Assembly (NCBI RefSeq): GCF_036014115.1
Contig: NZ_CP107913.1
Span: 4,821,001-4,885,000 of the forward strand
DNA: 64,000 bases
Origin: Streptomyces sp. NBC_00448
GTDB taxonomy: Bacteria > Actinomycetota > Actinomycetes > Streptomycetales > Streptomycetaceae
Direction: 5' to 3'
In this document: piece by piece, positions 8,259 through 16,498 of the stretch
Layout of the letters: each line of letters starts with the position of its first letter
Numbering within the stretch: the first letter of the stretch is position 1
Program-made: the position numbers and the translations under genes
The notes under the pieces: model-generated
Database searches by the model: none
What the model was told of the DNA's origin: nothing
Seen by the model: the letters and a program-made list of their open reading frames with translations, nothing else

Positions 8259-9296
8259 ATGCCCGCGTCCACTCGCCGCAGCCGCGGCCGTAGCCGCCGT
8301 ACCGCCACCGCCGTCGCCCTGACCGCGGGCCTCACCGCGGGCGCCGCCCTGCTGCTGACGGGATGCGGCCCCGACGACCCCACCGCGGACGGCACCACCC
8401 CGCCCGCGACCACCAGCAGCGGAACCGGCGGAACCGGGAACCCGACCGTCACCGCGAAGCCGGTCACCTCCGACTCGCCGCTCAACGGCACCGCGCACAA
8501 CGGCCTGACCATCAGCGACGGCAGCCGCTACGTCGTCATGAACGGCACCCGCGTCGACTTCGGCACCCTGGTGCGCGACCTCGCCTGGTCCCCGGACGGC
8601 CGCCGGGCCGCGTTCGTGGACGGCGACGGCGACCTCGCGGTGAGCAACCCCGACGGCACCGGCCGGGTGATCGCGGCGAAGAACCCCGGCGGGCAGACCT
8701 GGTCGCACCCGACCTGGCAGACCCGCAAGTCGGACCCCGCCGACGGCATGCCCGCGCTGGACAACCTGATGTTCGCCGTGCGGTCGGGCTCCACCACGAA
8801 GCTGGAGAGCGTCCCCGCCACCGGCGGCACCCCGCGGCCGATCAGCCTCAACCAGATGGCCGGCGAGCACCCCGACCCGCTGCCGACCACCGGCAACGTC
8901 TGGCCGAACGCGGGCACGGCCGGCGCCGCGGCCTACGCCAACGCCGACAGCGGCAAGGTCTACATCCGCGACGACAACCTCCGGCAGCAGGGCTCGGCGC
9001 TCACCGACGGCTCCGAACCGGCGATGTCGCAGGCCGACGACGAGGCCATCACCTTCGTCCGCTCCGTGGACGGCCACGACCACCTGTTCCTGGAGGAGTC
9101 CACGGACAGCGGTCCGGCGTACAAGGACCTCACCCCGCACGCCACCACGGACTACACCGAGCCGGCGTTCGCGCCCACCGGCGACCTGATCGCCGCCCGC
9201 ACCCCGGACGGCATCGTCGAGGTCCGCACCGACGGCTCCGGCACCCCGCAGCGGATCTCCGGCTACCGGGGGTTGCCGGCCTTCCGGAACTCCTAA
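8259..9296 (+). CDS. beta-propeller (TolB/PD40-like) lipoprotein
   Basis: A 345-aa protein. ATG 8259 follows GGGGAA; the earlier in-frame ATG at 8184 would place 25 odd residues before a normal signal peptide. Residues 16-36 are a lipoprotein signal ending LLLTGC (Cys36). A Thr/Gly-rich linker precedes repeated propeller blades with the PD40-type pattern, such as VRDLAWSPDGRRAAFVDGDGDL, YTEPAFAPTGDLIAARTPDGI and a mid-protein Trp/Pro-rich blade. It is anchored to the outer face of the membrane. The ligand is unknown. Its stop overlaps by three bases the stop of the convergent gene. Confidence 0.8.
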   Translation: MPASTRRSRGRSRRTATAVALTAGLTAGAALLLTGCGPDDPTADGTTPPATTSSGTGGTGNPTVTAKPVTSDSPLNGTAHNGLTISDGSRYVVMNGTRVDFGTLVRDLAWSPDGRRAAFVDGDGDLAVSNPDGTGRVIAAKNPGGQTWSHPTWQTRKSDPADGMPALDNLMFAVRSGSTTKLESVPATGGTPRPISLNQMAGEHPDPLPTTGNVWPNAGTAGAAAYANADSGKVYIRDDNLRQQGSALTDGSEPAMSQADDEAITFVRSVDGHDHLFLEESTDSGPAYKDLTPHATTDYTEPAFAPTGDLIAARTPDGIVEVRTDGSGTPQRISGYRGLPAFRNS

Positions 9297-9874
9297 GCCG
9301 GCGAGCCCAGTTCGGCCCGCAGCGCGGCCAGGTGGGTGTCGGCCGTCTCGTGCGGCAGGAACTCCACCACGTCCAGGAAGCGGAAGAGGGTCCGGGCCCC
9401 GGTGACCGCGAACTCGTACTCCGCGAAGCCGACCACCGCGCCCAGCACCCCGCGCACCGCGCCCCGTACGACATGCGCCGTCATGTCGTCGGGGCGCTCG
9501 GCGTCCGTGCCGCGGCGGGCGTTGGGGCGGGCCAGGTAGGGGCAGACCATCGAGGCGTAGAGCATGCACGCCCGGTGCCCGGGGCCCTCGGTGGTCGGCG
9601 CGAGGTTGCGGTACGGGCGGCCGGCCGCGCGCGCGTCGGCGATCGCCTCGGCCTCGGCGGCGCCCACCACCCGCCATACGGTGCCGCGCGGCATGCGGGT
9701 GCCGCACACCGAACACAGCCGCTGCCGGGCGCAGTCGGCGCTGCGCTCGTGGTCGGTGAGCGCGAACTGCGGCCGCTCGTCCTGCCACGGGGTGATCGCG
9801 GGCACGGGATAGCCGCGGTCGTCCCGCGGTCTGGCCTCGACGGGCGGCGGCTTGGGTACCGCGTCGAATCGCAC
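9293..9874 (-). CDS. conserved hypothetical protein with a CxxC/CxxxxxxxC zinc-site pattern
   Basis: A 193-aa cytoplasmic protein with a GTG start. It shows LCSVCGTRM, then HRACMLYASMVCPYLARP, four cysteines arranged as a likely structural metal site, followed by a helical C-terminal half (EYEFAVTGARTLFRFLDVVEFLPHETADTHLAALRAELG). Proteins like this are common single genes in Streptomyces but I do not recognise a named family. The stop codon overlaps the stop of the convergent lipoprotein gene (CTAA), so the two genes share one transcription end. Confidence 0.65.
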   Translation of the reverse strand: MRFDAVPKPPPVEARPRDDRGYPVPAITPWQDERPQFALTDHERSADCARQRLCSVCGTRMPRGTVWRVVGAAEAEAIADARAAGRPYRNLAPTTEGPGHRACMLYASMVCPYLARPNARRGTDAERPDDMTAHVVRGAVRGVLGAVVGFAEYEFAVTGARTLFRFLDVVEFLPHETADTHLAALRAELGSPA

Positions 9875-9927
9875 GGGCCATGCCTATCAGGGCGGTACGG
9901 GCAGCCGGAACACCCCGTCCGCCGGGC

Positions 9928-10380
9928 TCAGTCCGCGGGCCCCCGCCCGTCGCCCGTACCCCCGTCGCCCGTGCCTCCTTCGCCCGCGCGGCGCTCGCGC
10001 CACTCGGCCACGACCTGCTCGACGTCGAACGGGCGCAGGTTCAGCGGCGGTCCCTGCGGCGGGCGGCGGATCGCGGCCTCGATCTTCTCGTTGACGGCCG
10101 CGATGATCTGCCGCACCCGCTGCTCGGAGCGCGCCTCGGCGACGGCGGCGATCGCGTCCTCGGCCTCCTTGCGCAGCACCAGCGACGGCGGCAGGAACGA
10201 CAGTCCTTCGCGCTGCATCTTGCCCTTGACCCACCACAGTTCGTCGTAGGGGGTGTTCAGCGAGGCGAGCGGCTTCCCGCGGCCGGGCAGGTTCGCGAAG
10301 TCGCCGCGCTCCTCCGCCTCGCGGATCTGCCGGTCGGCCCAGGTCTCGAAGGAGACTCCTGGCGGCTTGCGTTCGGTCAT
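9928..10380 (-). CDS. DUF1992 (DnaJC28-like domain) protein
   Basis: A 150-aa protein; ATG 10380 has GAGGAG seven bases upstream. The signature FETWADRQIREAEERGDFANLPGRGKPL is the DUF1992 motif, also found in eukaryotic DNAJC28, here without a J domain. A helical stretch with LVLRKEAEDAIAAVAEARSEQRVRQIIAAVNEKI and RPFDVEQVVAEWRERR completes the domain; the last 20 residues are a Gly-rich tail. The cellular role is unknown, although the family is thought to be chaperone-related. Confidence 0.85.
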   Translation of the reverse strand: MTERKPPGVSFETWADRQIREAEERGDFANLPGRGKPLASLNTPYDELWWVKGKMQREGLSFLPPSLVLRKEAEDAIAAVAEARSEQRVRQIIAAVNEKIEAAIRRPPQGPPLNLRPFDVEQVVAEWRERRAGEGGTGDGGTGDGRGPAD

Positions 10381-10497
10381 GCGTCCACTCCTCGATACGC
10401 CTCGACTCGGGGTCGCCGGGCACCAACGGCGTGCACCTTCGAGGCTAACAAGCCCACTTGGCCGCGCGGTAAGGGGTGGCCTCCAGGAATACGGGCC

Positions 10498-12231
10498 TTA
10501 CGACCTCTCCGTCCTCGGCCCGTGTCCCGGCACCGCCCGCGCGGCCAGCAGCGCCACGTCGTCCTCGGCCACGGCCGGCGCGAGCCGGTGCACCACCCGC
10601 GCCAGCAGCGCGTCCAACGACCCTCCCCCTGGCTGCGTCGGGGAGTCCCCCGCGTGCGGCAGCCGCAACCCCGCCAGCCGGCCCAGCGACACGTCGATGT
10701 CCTCGCCGCGCCGCTCCACCAGCCCGTCGGTGTACAGCAGCAGCGTGTGCCCGGGCGGCCAGGGCGCGTACACCGTGTCGTACTCCCCGCCGAGGTCCGC
10801 GCCCAGCGGCGGGCCGGGCGGCACGTCCAGCAGCGTCACGCTGCCGTCGGGGGCGATCACCGCGGGCGGCAGGTGGCCGGCGCTGGCGAACCACGCGGCG
10901 CCCCGCAGCGGATCGGCGATCCCCAGCAGGCAGGTCGCGGGCCGCTCCGCGCCCCCGGCCGCCAGCAGCCGGTCGATCCGGCTCAGCACCCGGTCCGGCG
11001 CGTCCCCCTCGCCGGCGCCGACCCGCAGCATGGACCGGTAGTGGCTCATCTCGACCGCCGCGCCGACCCCGTGGCCCATCACGTCGCCCATCGCCAGCAG
11101 CGTCAGCCCGCCGGGCAGCGCCAGCGTGTCGAACCAGTCGCCGCCGACGAGGTCGTTGGCGCCCGCCGGAAGGTAGCGGGTGGCGACGTCGACCCGCGGG
11201 TTGGGGGTGCTCGGCGCGGCCAGCAGCGCGCGCTGCAACTCGACCGCGATGCCGTGCTCCCGGGTGTAGCGGCGGGCGTTGTCCAGACTGATCGCGGCCC
11301 GCTCGGCGAGCGCGCGGGCGACGGCCACGTCCTCGTCGTCGAAACCGGGCGACGACCCGGCCCTGATCATCGTCACCGTGCCGATCTGCCGGCCGCGCGC
11401 GGCCAGCGGCACGATCAGCCCGGAGTGGATGCCCGCCGCCCGGTAGGCCGCGGCCCGCTCGGCGTTCGGCGCGGACCTGCTCAGCTCCTCGTCGGGCAGC
11501 AGGTTCATCACGATCGGGCGGCCCGTCTCCAGGCAGCGCGGGATCGCCGAGCCGGGCTGGTAGTCGACGTACTTGCCGGGCGCGCCGAAGCTCGGCGCCA
11601 CCTCGCGCAGTGCGGGGCGGGCGCTCATCGCGGACCGGCGCAGCCGTACCGTGCCGTCCGGCGGCGGCCGGCGGCCGTCCCGGGTCCCGCTGGACAGCAT
11701 CTCCACCGTCGCCATGTCCGCGAGCACCTCGACCAGCAGGTCCGCCAGTTCCTCGCAGGTCTGCTCCATCTCCAGCGTGGAGCCGATCCGCATCGCCGCC
11801 GCGTCCAGCACGAGCAGCCGCTCCCTGGCCCGTTCCAACTCCCGCCGCGTCTCCCGGTCCGCGCTCACCTCCATCAGCACCAGGCCCAGGCCCAGCACCC
11901 GCCCGCCGTCCAGGACCCGGTGGCAACTGCCGCGCCAGTGCCGCCGGGCGTGCGCGGAGTCCGCCCTGGTCTGGCCGCTGGAGTCCAGCTCGCGCGGCCG
12001 GCCGTCCGCCAGCACCGCGCGCATCATCGCCTCGTCGACATCGACCCCGGGCACCACCTCGGCGATCCGCCGCCCGACGTGCGCGTCGACCTCCACCCCG
12101 TTCATCAGCGCCAGCGCCGGGTTCACGTACAGGTACCGCAGATCGGGGTCGAGCAGCGCCACACCCGCCTGCGTGCCGTCCAGCAGCATCTGCCACACCG
12201 CACTGCCGGGCTCCGGAACGTCGGGCTGCAT
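10498..12231 (-). CDS. PAS-GAF-PP2C (SpoIIE/RsbU-type) serine phosphatase
   Basis: A 577-aa regulatory phosphatase, ATG preceded by GGAGGAGGG. Residues about 10-115 form a PAS domain (GTQAGVALLDPDLRYLYVNPALALMNG), a helical linker follows, then a GAF domain at about 150-330 (LVEVLADMATVEMLSSG, then AAGIHSGLIVPLAARGRQIGTVTM), and a SpoIIE/PP2C catalytic domain at about 355-560 with DLVGGDWFDTLALPGG, MGDVMGHGVGAAVEM and LLLYTDGLVERRGEDID, which supply the metal-binding aspartates. Such enzymes dephosphorylate anti-anti-sigma factors in partner-switching networks. No anti-sigma kinase domain is fused and none is adjacent; the target is unknown, although two SigB-family sigma genes lie 8-10 kb away. 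Confidence 0.9.
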   Translation of the reverse strand: MQPDVPEPGSAVWQMLLDGTQAGVALLDPDLRYLYVNPALALMNGVEVDAHVGRRIAEVVPGVDVDEAMMRAVLADGRPRELDSSGQTRADSAHARRHWRGSCHRVLDGGRVLGLGLVLMEVSADRETRRELERARERLLVLDAAAMRIGSTLEMEQTCEELADLLVEVLADMATVEMLSSGTRDGRRPPPDGTVRLRRSAMSARPALREVAPSFGAPGKYVDYQPGSAIPRCLETGRPIVMNLLPDEELSRSAPNAERAAAYRAAGIHSGLIVPLAARGRQIGTVTMIRAGSSPGFDDEDVAVARALAERAAISLDNARRYTREHGIAVELQRALLAAPSTPNPRVDVATRYLPAGANDLVGGDWFDTLALPGGLTLLAMGDVMGHGVGAAVEMSHYRSMLRVGAGEGDAPDRVLSRIDRLLAAGGAERPATCLLGIADPLRGAAWFASAGHLPPAVIAPDGSVTLLDVPPGPPLGADLGGEYDTVYAPWPPGHTLLLYTDGLVERRGEDIDVSLGRLAGLRLPHAGDSPTQPGGGSLDALLARVVHRLAPAVAEDDVALLAARAVPGHGPRTERS

Positions 12232-12392
12232 CGGCGTCCCTCCTCCGGGTCGGGTCGTAGCTCCACCCTGCCCGCAGGTCGCCGGATCGGCGATTCAAGG
12301 GGGTGCGTACGGAGAGGGGCCCGGCGCGGTGCCCTCGGTATACGGTTCCGCGCGGGTGCCCGCGGCGTACGGCTCTCCGGCATACCGGTCTC

Positions 12393-12398
12393 TAGGGT
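12393..12398 (+). promoter_or_regulatory. -10-like TAGGGT, probable leaderless promoter
   Basis: TAGGGT lies six bases before ATG 12405 and no ribosome site is visible. Confidence 0.5.
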
Positions 12399-12404
12399 GG
12401 CGGC

Positions 12405-12797
12405 ATGGTGCATGTACTCAGCAGCCGGACCCTTCTGCGGCCCGCCGACCCGGACCGCTCCCGCCGCTTCTACGGCGACGTCCTGGGCCTGGAGGTGTAC
12501 CGGGAGTTCGGCGAGGGCCCCGAGCGGGGCACGGTCTACTTCCTCGGCGGCGGCTTCCTGGAGGTGTCCGGGCGCTGCGACGCCGCCCCCGCGGACACCC
12601 TGCGCCTCTGGCTCCAGGTTCCCGATGTCGAGGCCGCCCACCGGGAGCTGCGGGCCCGGGGCGCCGAGATCGTGCGGGAGCCGCGCCAGGAGCCCTGGGG
12701 GCTGATCGAGATGTGGATCACCGACCCCGACGGCCACCGCATCGTCCTGGTGGAGGTCCCGGCCGACCATCCGCTGCGGTACCGGCCCGGACTCTGA
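12405..12797 (+). CDS. VOC-family (glyoxalase/dioxygenase-fold) protein
   Basis: A 130-aa single-domain protein made of two beta-alpha-beta-beta-beta modules. The first has LRPADPDRSRRFYGDVLGLEVYREF, the second VPDVEAAHRELRARGAEIV and ITDPDGHRIVLVEVP. In the second module the His of DPDGHRI and the terminal Glu (LVEVP) are in the positions of metal ligands. The family covers glyoxalases, ring-cleaving dioxygenases and drug-binding resistance proteins; the substrate here is unknown. The gene is divergent from the PP2C gene and probably leaderless. Confidence 0.85.
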   Translation: MVHVLSSRTLLRPADPDRSRRFYGDVLGLEVYREFGEGPERGTVYFLGGGFLEVSGRCDAAPADTLRLWLQVPDVEAAHRELRARGAEIVREPRQEPWGLIEMWITDPDGHRIVLVEVPADHPLRYRPGL

Positions 12798-12845
12798 CGA
12801 CCGGGGCCCGAGCCGGAGCCGTCACCGGGCCCGGAGCCACCCGGG

Positions 12846-13376
12846 TCAGCCCGGGGGCACCCCGAGCCGTCCCTCCAGCTGGACCAGCAGCTCGGCGAGG
12901 AGCGCGGCGACCTGCCGCTGGTCGCCGTCCGGGAGGCCGGAGAGCGCGACCCGCTCGTAGCGCAGCTGGTCGGGCACGACCGAGTCGATCAGCTCGCCGC
13001 CGCTGCGGGTGAGCCGTACCCGGGCGACCCTGCGGTCCCTGGTGTCACTGCGGCGCTCCACCCAGCCGCGCTCGCCGAGCAGCTTCAGCCGCTTGGTCAC
13101 GGCCGCGCCCGAGGAGAAGGTCTCCCGGGCCAGCTCGCCGGGGGTCAGTTCGCGCCCGGTCCGCCGCAGGGTGCTGAGCAGGTCGAACTCGGCCCGGGTC
13201 AGGCCGACCCGGCGCAGCGGGGCGTCCTCGGCCTGCTGGAGGAGCGCGGCGCAGCGGTTGATCCGGCCGATGACCTCCATCGGAGCGGTGTCCAGGTCGG
13301 GGCGGACGGTCTGCCACTGGCGGACCACCACGGCCACGGTGTCGTCGGCCGGCCCGCCCTCGCTCGCTGCCGTCAT
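12846..13376 (-). CDS. MarR-family transcriptional regulator
   Basis: A 176-aa regulator starting at ATG 13376, with GGAGGGAG upstream. The winged helix-turn-helix reads LTRAEFDLLSTLRRTGRELTPGELARETFSSGAAVTKRLKLLGERGWVERRSDTRDRRVARVRLT, the MarR signature including the wing DTRDRR. Helices on both sides make the dimer. Its start overlaps the stop of the exporter gene (ATGA), so exporter and regulator are one operon and the protein probably represses that operon, with release by an aromatic or lipophilic ligand. A candidate operator lies at 15083-15097, inside the promoter of the operon. Confidence 0.92.
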   Translation of the reverse strand: MTAASEGGPADDTVAVVVRQWQTVRPDLDTAPMEVIGRINRCAALLQQAEDAPLRRVGLTRAEFDLLSTLRRTGRELTPGELARETFSSGAAVTKRLKLLGERGWVERRSDTRDRRVARVRLTRSGGELIDSVVPDQLRYERVALSGLPDGDQRQVAALLAELLVQLEGRLGVPPG

Positions 13377-15064
13377 GCCGCCGCACTCCCTCCGGTACCG
13401 GTCGCGGTGCCGCCGGCCCCCAGCCCCTGCACGAGCCCCTGCGCGCGTACCGTCTCGGCGAGCGTACGGTGTCCGTCCCGCTCCACGTCCAGCACCTCCT
13501 GCTCGGGCAGCGGGGACTGCCACCACTCGCCGGCCGCGATGTCCCTGGCCTGGCGCAGCTCGATCAGGGCGAAGGCCAGCCGCCGTCCGGCGGCCTCCAG
13601 GGTCCCGCGGGCCGGGGCGGCGAGCGCGGACCGTGCCTGCCGCTGCGCGGTACGGGCGCCGACCAGCGCCGTCCGCAGCTGGTGGGCTGGGCGGCGGGTG
13701 ACCACGGCCATGCTGACCAGCACCCCGACGACGGCGCCGACCAGGGTGTCGAGGACCCGGTCGGTGAGGAGCTCACCGACCGGCCGTCGCCCGGCGAACT
13801 CGACGACCAGCAGCGCCATCGGCGTCACGCAGATGCTGCCCAGCCAGTAGTTGCGGGGCATGAGGGCCTCGGCGCCGAAGTTGAACGCCAGGGCGACCAG
13901 CACCAGGGCGGTCGGGCCGGTGTGGGTGAGCGGGACCACGGCGGCGAAGACCAGGACCCCGATCAGGTTGCCGACGACCCGCTGGATGCTGCGGCGCCAG
14001 GACTGGGTGACGTTGGCCTGGGAGACGGCGGCGGCGGTGACGATGGCCCAGTAGGGGCGTCCGACGCCGAGGCCGAAGGAGGCGTAGCCGGCCAGCGCAC
14101 AGCCGAGGAAGGTGCGGACGGCGACCGGGAAGAGCGCACCGCCCGGCCGCAGCCGCTGCCAGAGGGAGGGCGCGGAGACGGCGAGCTCGGTCTCGATGCC
14201 GAGGAGTTCGGTGTCGTCGGCCTGACCGGCCGGGCGCGGGACGGGGCCGGTGCCGCGCAGCCGGGCGGCCCAGCCGCTGAGGAGGGCGGGGTCGGCGGGG
14301 GTGGGTGCGGAGAGCGCGACCTCGGCGTGGATCAGCAGGCGTTCCAGGGCCCGCCGGTCCTCGGTGCGCCGGCCGCTGACCGTCAGGTTCTGCCAGCCGG
14401 TCTGGATGGCGGCGGCCGCGTTCGCACGGGCCGGCCCCGCCTCCGGGTCACCCGCCGGGAGTCCCGCGTACCGTGCCGCCGCCCGGAGCGCGCCGCGTAC
14501 CGCGCGGCGCTCGGGGCCCTGCGGGCGGACCAGCCCGGGGGCCATGCTCACCAGGTAGGCGAGGGCCGCCGATGCCAGGGCGAGGCCGATGTGGCCGGGG
14601 ACCTGGCCGATGGTCTGGGGCGCGAACAGGGCCGCCGAACTGATGAACGCGAAGATCACATGGGCGGGCGGGCCGATCCTGGTGGCATCGCAGAGCAGCT
14701 TCTGCAGCGCGGCGAGCAGCGCGCCGACGGTGATCAGCACCATGACGCTGTCGGTGAGCGAGGCGACGACGAGGGCGACCGCGAGGCAGCCGACCATGCC
14801 GAGGACGACGCCGATCAGCGTCCTGGCGCGGCCGGCATACGGCCGGTTGTGCGCGTACGTGGCGCAGAGCGAGCCGGCCATCGTGTACATCGCCAGATCC
14901 AGTCGGCCCAGGCAGAGCAGGACGACGTTGGGGATCGCCGAGGCGATCACCGCGCTGGTGGCGGGCTTGAACCAGATGTCCGACGTCCTGCCCAGGCGCA
15001 GCACACCGGCGGTGGGGAGCCTGCGCGGCCGGTGCGAGCGGGGGGTGGGGGTGGCGCCGTTCAT
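13373..15064 (-). CDS. FUSC-family inner membrane efflux protein
   Basis: A 563-aa protein with two halves. The N-terminal half has about six membrane segments beginning near residue 35 (ATSAVIASAIPNVVLLCL, TLIGVVLGMVGCLAVALVV, DSVMVLITVGALLAAL), a cytoplasmic region of about 150 residues follows, and the second membrane bundle includes TFLGCALAGYASFGLGVGRPYWAIVTAAAVSQ and VVGNLIGVLVFAAVVPL, the conserved FUSC motif. The family (AaeB/YccS-like) exports aromatic acids and other small molecules. It is the first gene of an operon with the coupled MarR regulator. The start is probably leaderless: TAAGCT ends six bases before the ATG. Confidence 0.88.
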   Translation of the reverse strand: MNGATPTPRSHRPRRLPTAGVLRLGRTSDIWFKPATSAVIASAIPNVVLLCLGRLDLAMYTMAGSLCATYAHNRPYAGRARTLIGVVLGMVGCLAVALVVASLTDSVMVLITVGALLAALQKLLCDATRIGPPAHVIFAFISSAALFAPQTIGQVPGHIGLALASAALAYLVSMAPGLVRPQGPERRAVRGALRAAARYAGLPAGDPEAGPARANAAAAIQTGWQNLTVSGRRTEDRRALERLLIHAEVALSAPTPADPALLSGWAARLRGTGPVPRPAGQADDTELLGIETELAVSAPSLWQRLRPGGALFPVAVRTFLGCALAGYASFGLGVGRPYWAIVTAAAVSQANVTQSWRRSIQRVVGNLIGVLVFAAVVPLTHTGPTALVLVALAFNFGAEALMPRNYWLGSICVTPMALLVVEFAGRRPVGELLTDRVLDTLVGAVVGVLVSMAVVTRRPAHQLRTALVGARTAQRQARSALAAPARGTLEAAGRRLAFALIELRQARDIAAGEWWQSPLPEQEVLDVERDGHRTLAETVRAQGLVQGLGAGGTATGTGGSAAA

Positions 15065-15070
15065 ACAACA

Positions 15071-15076
15071 AGCTTA
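15071..15076 (-). promoter_or_regulatory. -10-like TAAGCT of the exporter-marR operon
   Basis: On the minus strand TAAGCT is followed by six bases and then the exporter ATG at 15064, an arrangement for a leaderless transcript. Confidence 0.5.
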
Positions 15077-15082
15077 CCAAGT

Positions 15083-15097
15083 GTTTTACTCGAAAAC
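15083..15097. promoter_or_regulatory. candidate MarR operator (inverted repeat GTTTT-N5-AAAAC)
   Basis: A perfect five-base inverted repeat with a five-base spacer in an AT-rich pocket, seven bases upstream of the -10-like element of the exporter-marR operon. It would be covered by RNA polymerase, as expected for a repressor site. Assignment to this MarR protein is inferred from position. Confidence 0.5.
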
Positions 15098-15236
15098 TAA
15101 ATGGCTGCCGCGCCCGCGGGCGCGGCAGCCCTCACCCGGTCGGCGGAACCAGGTCCGGCGACCTTTCGTACGGCTATGGGCCTTTCGGTCCCGTGCCATC
15201 CCTGCGGCGTGGCTGCGCCCGGACAAGCCGGGCCGG

Positions 15237-15242
15237 TAGGCT
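15237..15242 (+). promoter_or_regulatory. -10-like TAGGCT, probable leaderless promoter
   Basis: TAGGCT stands six bases before the GTG at 15249; no ribosome site is present. Confidence 0.4.
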
Positions 15243-15248
15243 TTCCGT

Positions 15249-15545
15249 GTGATCTTCAAGCGCATCGGAAACGGGAAGCCGTACCCGGACCACGGCCGGG
15301 TCAGCACGCGCGAGTGGGCGGACGTCGCCCCGCGTCCCGTGCGACTGGACCAGTTGGTGACCACCAAGGGACAGCTCGACCTGGAGACACTCCTGGCGGA
15401 GGACTCCACCTTCTACGGGGACCTGTTCGCACACGTCGTGAAGTGGCAGGGCGACCTCTATCTGGAGGACGGGCTGCACCGCGCCGTGCGCGCGGCGCTC
15501 CAGCAGCGGCAAGTGCTGCACGCCCGGGTCCTGGAGATGGACTGA
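15249..15545 (+). CDS. conserved 98-aa actinobacterial protein (VapB-antitoxin-like or ParB/Srx-like; function unknown)
   Basis: A 98-aa cytoplasmic protein with a GTG start. It reads MIFKRIGNGKPYPDHGR, then PRPVRLDQLVTTKGQLDLETLL, and ends VVKWQGDLYLEDGLHRAVRAALQQRQVLHARVLEMD. I recall near-identical proteins in most Streptomyces, some annotated as VapB-type antitoxins. The arrangement of a strand VRLDQL and a late DGLHRAVRAA motif also resembles the ParB/sulfiredoxin fold. No toxin gene is next to it; the downstream neighbour is an LytR_C envelope protein. Function unknown. Confidence 0.75.
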   Translation: MIFKRIGNGKPYPDHGRVSTREWADVAPRPVRLDQLVTTKGQLDLETLLAEDSTFYGDLFAHVVKWQGDLYLEDGLHRAVRAALQQRQVLHARVLEMD

Positions 15546-15554
15546 CAATCCGCT

Positions 15555-15560
15555 TACGCT
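15555..15560 (+). promoter_or_regulatory. -10-like TACGCT, probable leaderless promoter
   Basis: TACGCT is followed by six bases and the ATG at 15567. Confidence 0.4.
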
Positions 15561-15566
15561 GCGCTC

Positions 15567-16214
15567 ATGAGCATGCTGACCCCCTCCGGGATGGGCGGGA
15601 AGTACCGGGTAACGGGTAACTCGTATCCGCGTATGCGTCCGCCCAGGCGGCGCGGCCGATTCGTGGCCGCCCTGATCGCCGCGGTTGTCGTACTCGGCCT
15701 CTTCAGCTGGGGGGCCCTGCAGCTCTTCCATGTCTTCAGCGGCGACAGCAAGGACGCCAAGGCGAACGCCGCGCCCAGCCATCCGTCCTGCTCGCCCGCA
15801 GCCGCTCCGGTGGCCACCGGCAAGCCGATCGCCCTGCCGAAGCCGACGCAGGTGACGATGAACGTCCTCAACGCGACCACGCGCGGCGGGCTCGCGAAGT
15901 CCACCGCGGACCAGCTCGCCGGCCGCGGCTTCAAGGTGTCGAAGTTCGGGAACGCGCCCGACGAGTACAACGCGAAGATCACGCAGTCCGCGCTGATCAT
16001 CTCCGGGCCGGCCGGGGAGGCCGCCGCCCGCGAGGCGGGTACGCAGATGGTCGGCTCCGCCGTGAAGATCGACCCCAAGCGGAAGGGGGCGACGGTCGAC
16101 GTGCTCATCGGCAACGCCTTCGCGAAGCTGGCGACGCCTACGCAGGCGGCGGAGGCGCGGGTTGTCGCGGCGAATCCGCCGGCGCCCAAGCCGACGTGCA
16201 GCCCCAAGAACTGA
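15567..16214 (+). CDS. membrane-anchored LytR C-terminal-domain (LytR_C) protein
   Basis: A 215-aa protein with a basic cytoplasmic N-terminus (PRMRPPRRRGR), one membrane segment at about residues 32-55 and an external part. The external domain at about 95-182 has VTMNVLNATTRGGLAKSTADQLAGRGFKVSKFGNA, the LytR_C signature, without the LytR-CpsA-Psr catalytic domain. Such stand-alone proteins are thought to bind cell wall or partner envelope enzymes. A Cys in the linker (HPSCSP) and another near the end (KPTCSPKN) could form a disulfide. In Streptomyces it is commonly near upp, as here. Confidence 0.85.
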   Translation: MSMLTPSGMGGKYRVTGNSYPRMRPPRRRGRFVAALIAAVVVLGLFSWGALQLFHVFSGDSKDAKANAAPSHPSCSPAAAPVATGKPIALPKPTQVTMNVLNATTRGGLAKSTADQLAGRGFKVSKFGNAPDEYNAKITQSALIISGPAGEAAAREAGTQMVGSAVKIDPKRKGATVDVLIGNAFAKLATPTQAAEARVVAANPPAPKPTCSPKN

Positions 16215-16261
16215 GCAGATCCACCCGGCTGCCCCGTCCTGCCGTTCGCGGGACCTTGCGG

Positions 16262-16316
16262 TCCGGGGCTGGTCGCTGGGGGCACCCCCTCTGGGGGAGT
16301 TCCCCGCGCCCCTGAG
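16262..16316. repeat. dispersed Streptomyces-type intergenic repeat
   Basis: The segment includes GTTCCCCGCGCCCCTGAG and an inverted GGGGGCACCCCC/CTGGGGGAG part. I recall very similar sequence (GCGCAGTTCCCCGCGCCCCTGA) as one of the commonest dispersed intergenic elements in Streptomyces genomes. It lies in the 284-base gap between the LytR_C gene and upp, where no gene is seen and where it may also act as a hairpin terminator. Confidence 0.55.
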
Positions 16317-16498
16317 TATGTGCTGCTCCCACCGTGCTTGCCCCGGGAGCACCCGGGCAAAATCCAGCGGCGCGCCACCGGCCTGCGGCCGGGAACAGAC
16401 CGACACCACGACGGCACGGCGCAACCAGCCCCCTCCGGCAGGTGGTCCCTGAACCGGCAGGACTGGGGCACCCGGGAGGGTCCGCTCGGCCGCGGCGG

